DNA from: Autumnicola tepida
GTDB lineage: Bacteria; Bacteroidota; Bacteroidia; Flavobacteriales; Flavobacteriaceae
Reading direction: 5' to 3'
NCBI RefSeq assembly: GCF_031846485.1
Contig: NZ_JAVRHQ010000009.1
Coordinates: 1 to 64,000, forward strand
DNA: 64,000 nt
Shown: in pieces, positions 57,898-64,000 of the stretch
How the letters are laid out: each line of letters starts with the position of its first letter
Numbering within the stretch: position 1 is the stretch's first letter
Notes under the pieces: model-generated
Seen by the model: only the letters and a program-made list of their open reading frames with translations
Told to the model about the DNA's origin: nothing
Database searches by the model: none
Program-made: the position numbers and the translations under genes

Positions 57898-59487
57898 ATG
57901 AAGAGCTTTCAGAAAGAGATAAAAAGAAGACGAACTTTTGGAATTATTTCCCACCCCGATGCCGGTAAGACTACACTTACAGAAAAACTGCTGTTGTTTG
58001 GAGGAGCCATACAGGAAGCGGGCGCCGTGAAATCGAACAAGATCAAAAAAGGGGCTACCAGTGATTTTATGCAAATTGAACGCCAGCGGGGGATCTCTGT
58101 GGCTACTTCGGTACTTGCGTTTGAATATAAGGATATAAAGATCAACATCCTCGATACGCCCGGGCACAAGGATTTTGCTGAAGATACCTTCCGTACCCTT
58201 ACCGCGGTAGACAGTGTGATTGTGGTGATAGATGTTGCCAAAGGGGTTGAGGAACAAACTGAAAAGCTGGTGGAAGTTTGCCGTATGCGCAATATCCCCA
58301 TGATCGTTTTTATCAATAAACTGGACCGCGAAGGAAAAGATGCCTTTGAACTGCTTGATGAAATTGAGCAAAAATTAAACCTCACCGTTACCCCTTTGAG
58401 TTTCCCTATTGGTATGGGATATGATTTTAAAGGGATCTACAATATTTGGGAACAAAATGTGAATTTATTTACAGGCGACCCAAGAAAAGATATCGAGGAA
58501 ACCGTTGAAATCTCTGATCTTGCTTCCGAGGAATTGGACGATCTTATAGGTAATAAACCAGCAGATACCTTACGCGAGGAACTGGAACTGGCCCAGGGAG
58601 TTTATCCTGAATTTGATAAGGAAGCTTACCTGGCCGGGAATTTACAGCCGGTTTTCTTTGGCTCTGCATTAAACAACTTTGGGGTTCGGGAATTGCTGGA
58701 CTGTTTCATAAACATCGCTCCCACTCCGAGGCCTAAAGAAAGTGATGAGCGCGTGGTGGAACCAGATGAAGATAAATTTACCGGTTTCGTATTTAAGATC
58801 CATGCGAATATGGATCCCAAGCACCGTGACCGTTTGGCTTTTATTAAAATTGTCTCCGGAAAGTTTGAAAGAAACAAACCATATCTGCATGTAAGGCATA
58901 ATAAAAATCTTAAGTTTTCGAGCCCAAATGCCTTTTTTGCTGAAAAAAAGGAAATTGTGGATGTTTCTTTTCCGGGCGATATCGTGGGCCTGCATGACAC
59001 CGGAAACTTTAAAATCGGCGATACTCTAACTGAAGGAGAAAGCCTTATGTACCGGGGAATCCCGAGCTTTTCCCCGGAATATTTTCGCTATATCAACAAT
59101 GCCGACCCTATGAAGTCAAAGCAGCTTGAAAAAGGTATAGACCAGCTGATGGATGAAGGAGTTGCACAGCTTTTCACCCTGGAACTAAATGGCCGGAAAG
59201 TGATTGGCACTGTAGGCGCACTGCAGTTTGAAGTGATCCAGTACCGCCTGGAACATGAGTACGGGGCGAAATGTACCTATGAAAATCTGAACGTTTACAA
59301 AGCCACCTGGGTAGAAGCAAAAGATCCTAAAAGTGAGGAATTCAAAGATTTTAAAAGAGTTAAAGCCAAATTTCTTGCTAAAGACAAACAGGGGCAGTTG
59401 GTATTTTTAGCCGATTCCCAATTTTCCCTGCAGATGACCCAGCAAAAATATCCAGATATCAAATTCCACTTTACTTCTGAATTTTAG
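57898..59487 (+). CDS. prfC: Peptide chain release factor 3 (RF3)
   Basis: GTPase that removes RF1 and RF2 from the ribosome after termination, 529 residues. P-loop HPDAGKTT at residues 19-26, switch II ILDTPGHKDFAED, and NKLDREGKDA for guanine specificity. Domains II and III include VVDVSFPGDIVGLHDTGNFKIGDTL, FSPEYFRYINNADPMK, and GTVGALQFEVIQYRL. The ATG at 57898 (MKSFQKEIKRRRTFG) is used; an upstream ATG at 57877 overlaps the -7 element. Single gene. Confidence 0.94.
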   Translation: MKSFQKEIKRRRTFGIISHPDAGKTTLTEKLLLFGGAIQEAGAVKSNKIKKGATSDFMQIERQRGISVATSVLAFEYKDIKINILDTPGHKDFAEDTFRTLTAVDSVIVVIDVAKGVEEQTEKLVEVCRMRNIPMIVFINKLDREGKDAFELLDEIEQKLNLTVTPLSFPIGMGYDFKGIYNIWEQNVNLFTGDPRKDIEETVEISDLASEELDDLIGNKPADTLREELELAQGVYPEFDKEAYLAGNLQPVFFGSALNNFGVRELLDCFINIAPTPRPKESDERVVEPDEDKFTGFVFKIHANMDPKHRDRLAFIKIVSGKFERNKPYLHVRHNKNLKFSSPNAFFAEKKEIVDVSFPGDIVGLHDTGNFKIGDTLTEGESLMYRGIPSFSPEYFRYINNADPMKSKQLEKGIDQLMDEGVAQLFTLELNGRKVIGTVGALQFEVIQYRLEHEYGAKCTYENLNVYKATWVEAKDPKSEEFKDFKRVKAKFLAKDKQGQLVFLADSQFSLQMTQQKYPDIKFHFTSEF

Positions 59488-59578
59488 AGGAAATTCCTTC
59501 TCATTTCAGTAAAGTTTGGAAATTTACAAAAGAGGGTTAAGCATTAATTTACTATTTTCGGTGCAAACCTGATTTTTT

Positions 59579-60946
59579 ATGGATCAACTGGATCATCTAA
59601 TTGCTGAATTTGCCTCCCTGGTATGGGGGCTTCCCCTTGTAATATTGTTAATTGGCGGCGGGCTTTATTTGTTGATCATCTCCAGGTTTCTGCCTTTCCG
59701 GTACCTGGGCCATTCCCTGGACCTGCTCCGTGGGAAATACGACGATCCCAATGCACCCGGGGAAATCAATCATTTTCAGGCCTTATCTACGGCTTTATCT
59801 TCAACAGTAGGGATGGGAAATATTGCCGGGGTGGCCGTGGCCATAGCTTTAGGAGGCCCCGGCGCGGTTTTCTGGCTCTGGATTAGTGCCATTGTGGGAA
59901 TGTCTACTAAATTTTTCACCAATACCCTTGCTGTAATGTACCGGGGAAAAGACACCCAGGGGAATATTCAGGGCGGGGTGATGTATTTTATTGTGGAAGG
60001 CCTTGGGAAGGCGTGGAAACCCCTGGCTATTTTTTTCGCTGTTGCGGGATTAATTGGGGCATTACCGGTTTTTAATGTAAACCAGCTCACCCAGGCCATA
60101 AATACGATTTTACTGGAGCCTCAGGGCGTGGAAACCAATTTTACGACGAACCTGATTATAGGTGTTATTTTAGTAATTATCACCTCTGCCGTAATTCTTG
60201 GCGGCCTTTACCGTATTAGCCGTACGGTTTCCAAACTGGTACCGGCTATGGTTGCCTTGTATTTTATTTCTGTACTTATTATCCTCTTTGTAAATATTGA
60301 TGAACTGCCAAGATACCTCGGGATGATTTTTACTGATGCTTTTGCCGCGGAAAACTATAAAGGAGAGCCGCTATTTGGCGGAATTGTCGGAGGGCTGATG
60401 ATATTGGGTATAAGAAGAGGGGCATTTTCCAACGAAGCCGGTATAGGAACGGCCACCATGGCCCACGGGGCCAGTAAAACTTCTGAGCCTGTAAGGGAAG
60501 GCTTAGTGGCCATGTTAGGCCCTGCAATTGACACTTTGGTAATCTGTACCCTTACCGCCCTTAACATTTTGGTAACCGGCGTATGGCAAAGCAGTGATGC
60601 CAATGGAGTGACCTTAACAGCAGTGGCTTTTGAAGACTCCATTCCTTATATTGGAGATTATTTACTGCTCCTTTGCATCGCGGCATTCAGTATTTCTTCT
60701 CTTTTCTCCTATTCTTACTACGGAACCAAATGCCTTAATTTTCTTATTGGTGCTGAAAATAAGCACTACTACAACTATTTTTATATTTTGAGTATCCTGG
60801 TTGGAGCGACCACTTCACTAAGTATGATGATTAACCTTATTGACGGGTTTTTTGCTTTAATGGCAATCCCTACTATGATTTCTACTCTGATCATGGCCCC
60901 AAGGGTAATGAAGGCGGCAAGAATATATTTCAAAAAATATAAGTAA
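59579..60946 (+). CDS. AGCS-family alanine/glycine:cation symporter
   Basis: A 455-residue inner-membrane transporter of the alanine or glycine:cation symporter family. About 11 hydrophobic segments; family blocks are NHFQALSTALSSTVGMGNIAGVAVAI, GGPGAVFWLWISAIVGMSTKF, GGVMYFIVEG and RGAFSNEAGIGTATMAHGASKT. Sodium is the usual coupling ion in marine relatives. Start MDQLDHLIAEF. Own transcript after prfC, ended near the Ppx gene without an obvious terminator. Confidence 0.92.
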   Translation: MDQLDHLIAEFASLVWGLPLVILLIGGGLYLLIISRFLPFRYLGHSLDLLRGKYDDPNAPGEINHFQALSTALSSTVGMGNIAGVAVAIALGGPGAVFWLWISAIVGMSTKFFTNTLAVMYRGKDTQGNIQGGVMYFIVEGLGKAWKPLAIFFAVAGLIGALPVFNVNQLTQAINTILLEPQGVETNFTTNLIIGVILVIITSAVILGGLYRISRTVSKLVPAMVALYFISVLIILFVNIDELPRYLGMIFTDAFAAENYKGEPLFGGIVGGLMILGIRRGAFSNEAGIGTATMAHGASKTSEPVREGLVAMLGPAIDTLVICTLTALNILVTGVWQSSDANGVTLTAVAFEDSIPYIGDYLLLLCIAAFSISSLFSYSYYGTKCLNFLIGAENKHYYNYFYILSILVGATTSLSMMINLIDGFFALMAIPTMISTLIMAPRVMKAARIYFKKYK

Positions 60947-61014
60947 AAGAAGGTGTTCAGGCATTGCGGCCCCGTAACCTCTACGGTCTCAATTCGTAAG
61001 GCTACTGCCAGCCG

Positions 61015-62601
61015 TTATATGGAAGAACCTTCAAAAACTGCAAATATCTTCAATTTTTTGCCGGTTAATTTTTCCAGAAGTTTAGCCTTGCGCAGGCATC
61101 CCCAAATTTCAAGCTCAGGATCGCTGTGAGTGGTAATAATTAAAGTGATGACTTCAGCTTTATTTTTTATCTCCAGCTTTTGAACATTCTGATAATGACT
61201 GCGGTCCAAACCGTCTGCCACCCGCAACAAGGCGGAAAGTTTCTTTACCCTCTTCCGTAGCTTTTTATTTAATTGTTTATAGCGTTTATGCCTTTTGGCT
61301 GGTACAGAACGGCGGTGATACCGGGCAACATTCGCCATAATATTGATTTCATCTTCCTTAAAGCCCAGCAAGTCTGAATTCCTGATAAGATAAAGCGCAT
61401 GTTTATGGTGTTTGCGGTAAGAAATGTAGTAACCAATATCGTGCATTAAACTGGCATACTCCAGAAGTTCCCGGTCTGATTCTTTCAGTTTTAACTCCTC
61501 CTTAAATTCATCGAAAAGCTGTAACGCGAAATTTGAAACATGACGGGAATGGGCCTCAAGCCAGTTGCATTTTCGAAGTAATTCATACACACTACGGCGG
61601 CGCGGATCCTGGAAATTCGCCACCAGATCCAGGTTAAGCTGATCTTTTTCCTTCCTGATATAATTCAGGATCATGCCTTCTCGTAATGCCCCTTCTGAAA
61701 TTCTAATATTCCCGATTCTAAATTCGTCCACAAGGAATTTCAGCAACACCATTCCGGGATTGATAATATCCACCCGTTTTTCTTCCAGGGCTTTTTCTTT
61801 AAGGCGGTGCTTTTTATTCAGCTGAATAAATTCATCGTACAGGCTGTTGAAATCGGCAGTATCGAATTCCAGGGCATTCAGCGTTCTGTTGGCGGTAATG
61901 GAATTTCTTCCTGCTACCATGGCACCAATATTTTCCATCGTGCCCGAAGAACCAATTATTGTCTTTACCTTATGCTTTCTAGCCAATTCCGCGACTTCAG
62001 AAAGTTCTTCTTCAAAATGCTTTTGCAGCTTTTGGATTTCCTTCTTTTTGATAGGATCAGATTCAACAAAATTAGCAGCCATCCGGGCCACGCCCAGCTT
62101 CAGACTGTTATAGTAAATAAATTCTTTATTATTCCCGATGATGAATTCCACACTTCCCCCACCAATATCTACCATTAGCACCATTTCTTCCCCCAGGACG
62201 ATACTGTGCCTAATGGCCAGCCCAATCATCTCCGCCTCCATTTTTCCCGATATGGCACGAACCTTAATTCCTACCTGTTCCCCGACCTCGTGAATAAAAT
62301 CGCCCCCGTTTTCAGCCTCCCGAATGGCGCTGGTGGCAAAAGCCAGAATATTTTCCACTTTATGGCTATCGCATAAAAATTTGATCCTTTTTAAGGCTTC
62401 CACTCCCCTGTCCATGGCTTCCCTGCTAAGGCGGTTCTCCAGTCCTTTTTCAGCAAGAATAACCATTTCTTTAAGCTTGTCTACAGTCCTGAAACTTCCA
62501 TCTGGATAAATATCTACAAGAACGGCATGGAAGGAATTTGTCCCGAGGTCTATGGCAGCAATGCGTTTTGTAGGTTGGTCATTCCCGGAGGTTTCGCTCA
62601 T
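61015..62601 (-). CDS. ppx: Ppx/GppA-family exopolyphosphatase with HD domain
   Basis: A 528-residue enzyme that degrades polyphosphate or (p)ppGpp. The N-terminal Ppx/GppA ASKHA domain covers about 12-310: KRIAAIDLGTNSFHAVLVD, FATSAIREAENGGDFI, LMVDIGGGSVEFIIG and IGSSGTMENIGAMV. A C-terminal HD-like domain follows (RHVSNFALQLFDEF, LMHDIGYYISYRKHHKH, RSVPAKRHKRYKQLNKK). Acts in the cytosol. Convergent with the AGCS gene; upstream is a terminator and the DUF3467 gene. Confidence 0.92.
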   Translation of the reverse strand: MSETSGNDQPTKRIAAIDLGTNSFHAVLVDIYPDGSFRTVDKLKEMVILAEKGLENRLSREAMDRGVEALKRIKFLCDSHKVENILAFATSAIREAENGGDFIHEVGEQVGIKVRAISGKMEAEMIGLAIRHSIVLGEEMVLMVDIGGGSVEFIIGNNKEFIYYNSLKLGVARMAANFVESDPIKKKEIQKLQKHFEEELSEVAELARKHKVKTIIGSSGTMENIGAMVAGRNSITANRTLNALEFDTADFNSLYDEFIQLNKKHRLKEKALEEKRVDIINPGMVLLKFLVDEFRIGNIRISEGALREGMILNYIRKEKDQLNLDLVANFQDPRRRSVYELLRKCNWLEAHSRHVSNFALQLFDEFKEELKLKESDRELLEYASLMHDIGYYISYRKHHKHALYLIRNSDLLGFKEDEINIMANVARYHRRSVPAKRHKRYKQLNKKLRKRVKKLSALLRVADGLDRSHYQNVQKLEIKNKAEVITLIITTHSDPELEIWGCLRKAKLLEKLTGKKLKIFAVFEGSSI

Positions 62602-62682
62602 AATCTCACAGTTGAAGTAAAGTCTTTAGTAGTGTTCCTAAGATAACGAATTTGCCTGAAACTGTCTCCTTCTTAAAAAATA

Positions 62683-62717
62683 AACCTCACAGGCCTTGAA
62701 GACTTGTGAGGTTTTTA
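62683..62717 (-). terminator. Palindromic terminator of the DUF3467 gene
   Basis: AACCTCACA (62683-62691) / TGTGAGGTT (62705-62713) with inner partial pairing; minus-strand reading ends with TTTATTTTTT. It belongs to the same palindrome type as the one at 53944. Confidence 0.8.
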
Positions 62718-62736
62718 CTTAAATGTATTGAAGATG

Positions 62737-63051
62737 CTAGGCCTGGCCGGTTGGGCCGAAATTAAGAGGAAGCGGCGCTTTCTCATAATCTCTTATTTCG
62801 CCGTGGGCTTTCTCAAAACGCTGCACATTATCTGCCAAAGCCTTTAAAAGCCTTTTTGCGTGCTGGGGAGTCAGGATAATTCTTGATTTGACCTTGTTCT
62901 TGGGTTTTCCCGGCATGATATTCACAAAATCCACTACAAATTCTGAGACGGAATGGTTGATAATTGCCAGGTTGGAATAAGTTCCTTCTGCTACCGCTTC
63001 ATCCAGTTCTATATTGATTTGTCCTTTTTTAGTCTTTTTTTCTTCGCTCAT
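62737..63051 (-). CDS. DUF3467 domain protein
   Basis: A 104-residue protein of the DUF3467 family: INIELDEAVAEGTYSNLAIINHSVSEFVVDFVNIMPG, then KVKSRIILTPQHAKRLLKALADNVQRFE. The family is common in Bacteroidota immediately downstream of rpoC, as here; function unknown. Start MSEEKKTKKGQ. Separated from rpoC by two terminators. Confidence 0.9.
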   Translation of the reverse strand: MSEEKKTKKGQINIELDEAVAEGTYSNLAIINHSVSEFVVDFVNIMPGKPKNKVKSRIILTPQHAKRLLKALADNVQRFEKAHGEIRDYEKAPLPLNFGPTGQA

Positions 63052-63083
63052 GATTCATTGATTTTTCAGTAAAATAAAGGTAC

Positions 63084-63108
63084 AAAAAATCCCGACTCAG
63101 GCCGGGAT
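63084..63108 (-). terminator. Second intrinsic terminator between rpoC and DUF3467
   Basis: ATCCCG (63089-63094) / CGGGAT (63103-63108) hairpin with the minus-strand T run at 63084-63088. Confidence 0.75.
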
Positions 63109-63126
63109 CTCCTTTATGGTAAAAAC

Positions 63127-63150
63127 AAAGGCCGCAAACAAGCGGCCTTT
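63127..63150 (-). terminator. Intrinsic terminator of rpoC
   Basis: Perfect 9-bp stem AAAGGCCGC (63127-63135) / GCGGCCTTT (63142-63150) with loop AAACAA, followed on the minus strand by TTTGTTTTT. Confidence 0.88.
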
Positions 63151-63161
63151 GGGTATTGCTA

Positions 63162-64000
63162 TTAGTTATAATTAACTTCCTGCTTTTTCTCGAGCATCTG
63201 GTCGAATTCTTCTTTAGAACCAACAATAATGCTGTCGTACTCACGCATTCCTGTACCTGCAGGTATTTTATGACCTACAATTACATTTTCCTTCAGGCCT
63301 TCAAGCTCATCTATCTTACCGCTAACCGCAGCTTCGTTAAGTACTTTGGTTGTTTCCTGGAAGGAAGCAGCCGAGATAAATGATTTTGTTTGAAGCGACG
63401 CCCTGGTGATACCCTGAAGAACCGGAGTTGCCGTTGCGGCTGTCACGTCTCTTGCAGTAACAAGGTTTTTATCTTCCCTTCTAAGAATTGAATTCTCATC
63501 CCTTAGATCTCTTGGGCTAATAATTTGTCCTGCTTTCAGGTTTTCTGAATCACCGGCATCTTCCACCACTTTCATTCCGAAGATCTTATCGTTCTCCTCG
63601 ATGAAATCTGATTTGTGTACCAGCTGGTTCTCAAGAAAAATAGTATCTCCCGGATCCTGGATTCTCACCTTACGCATCATCTGGCGCACTACCACCTCAA
63701 AGTGCTTATCGTTAATCTTCACACCCTGTAGCCTGTAAACTTCCTGAACTTCGTTCACAAGGTACTGTTGTACAGCATTAGGCCCTTTAATGTTCAGGAT
63801 ATCTTCAGGAGTAATGGAACCGTCAGAAAGCGGCATACCTGCACGAACATAGTCATTTTCCTGAACAAGGATCTGGTTGGAAAGTTTCACAAGATACTTC
63901 TTAACCTCACCAAGTTTAGATTCTACTATAATCTCACGGTTACCACGTTTTATTTTTCCGAAGGAAACCACACCGTCTATCTCACTAACCACAGCAGGGT
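63162..64000 (-). CDS. rpoC: RNA polymerase beta' subunit, C-terminal part (partial)
   Basis: The last roughly 279 residues of the largest RNA polymerase subunit; the gene continues beyond the window edge, and the codons nearest 64000 are internal, so no start is visible. Recognised blocks: EVKKYLVKLSNQILVQENDYVRAG, PEDILNIKGPNAVQQYLVNEVQEVYRLQGVKINDKHFEVVVRQMMRKV, and ISAASFQETTKVLNEAAVSGKIDELEGLKENVIVGHKIPAGTG, the jaw and C-terminal regions near the trigger loop (TSFISAASFQETTKVL). Followed by its terminator and the DUF3467 gene. Confidence 0.97.
   Translation of the reverse strand, partial: PAVVSEIDGVVSFGKIKRGNREIIVESKLGEVKKYLVKLSNQILVQENDYVRAGMPLSDGSITPEDILNIKGPNAVQQYLVNEVQEVYRLQGVKINDKHFEVVVRQMMRKVRIQDPGDTIFLENQLVHKSDFIEENDKIFGMKVVEDAGDSENLKAGQIISPRDLRDENSILRREDKNLVTARDVTAATATPVLQGITRASLQTKSFISAASFQETTKVLNEAAVSGKIDELEGLKENVIVGHKIPAGTGMREYDSIIVGSKEEFDQMLEKKQEVNYN

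Noticed and set aside
1..64000. CRISPR arrays, riboswitches, rRNA and insertion sequences
   Set aside because: No regularly spaced repeats apart from the heptamer array, no T-box, TPP, cobalamin or glycine-type leader in the intergenic regions, no transposase motif and no rRNA sequence seen.

Overview
The window is one contiguous stretch of a Bacteroidota chromosome, most likely a marine-type member of the Flavobacteriaceae (Gramella, Salegentibacter or Zunongwangia-like). Grounds: moderate GC with A/T-rich intergenic DNA; almost no Shine-Dalgarno sequences; several TAnnTTTG -7 promoter elements typical of the phylum; menaquinone synthesis genes; and families common there (DUF3467 beside rpoC, DUF4369 lipoproteins, an HsdR_N orphan beside holA, many lipoproteins and OmpA-type proteins). 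The genus call rests on overall resemblance only. Nearly all genes are intact housekeeping or conserved accessory genes. I see no prophage, insertion sequence, rRNA operon or CRISPR array.

Layout. 1-2.3 kb: small heat shock protein with a sigma54-like promoter, DUF2254 membrane protein, short DUF1456 protein, a heptamer tandem repeat and a two-way terminator. 2.3-8.9 kb: ettA, DinB protein with a tiny membrane partner, an acyl-CoA carboxylase beta subunit, a ParE-type toxin-antitoxin pair, and an M1 peptidase. 8.9-15.2 kb (minus strand): menE, a CPBP protease, menC, a decayed four-helix-bundle gene, a UPF0173 hydrolase, menA and holA. 15.3-19.1 kb: HsdR_N orphan, glycosyltransferase, OmpA lipoprotein, putative metalloprotease lipoprotein. 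19.2-22.5 kb: YciO-like protein, DUF2945 protein, UvrD/PcrA helicase. 22.7-30 kb: M20 amidohydrolase / glutamate-synthase-like / small membrane protein operon, converging on an M1 aminopeptidase plus two patatins. 30-37.3 kb: recG, pheT, three small conserved genes, fabH. 37.4-41 kb: two six-EF-hand secreted proteins, ABC1 kinase and TetR-like regulator. 41-47.3 kb: htpG, TPR hybrid histidine kinase, DoxX-like and AlkB-like proteins, S1/P1 nuclease. 47.4-53.9 kb: SPFH / hydrolase / ribbon-helix-helix / HAD operon, DUF819 transporter-like protein, DUF4369 lipoprotein, mqo. 53.9-56 kb: tRNA-Thr with decayed 3'-end copies, then a small gene, bcp, queD and idi. 56-64 kb: OmpA-fused surface protein, prfC, AGCS symporter, Ppx/GppA, DUF3467 and the 3' end of rpoC.

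How genes work together. menE, menC and menA supply menaquinone, the quinone that malate:quinone oxidoreductase (mqo) reduces. hsp20 and htpG, 40 kb apart, appear to share a promoter architecture (GACA/GTCA-N3-TGTC upstream of GG-N10-GC/GA), suggesting a common heat-shock control that does not use the normal -33/-7 promoter. Three genes too short for routine calling or broken were found by reading: a 59-residue membrane protein (4605-4784), a 55-residue ribbon-helix-helix protein (49188-49355), and the four-helix-bundle pseudogene (12133-12495). I found no clearly new multi-gene defence or biosynthetic system. The most novel leads are the shared heat-shock promoter, the palindrome over the mqo promoter, the tRNA-Thr remnants, the EF-hand pair and the OmpA-fused surface protein.
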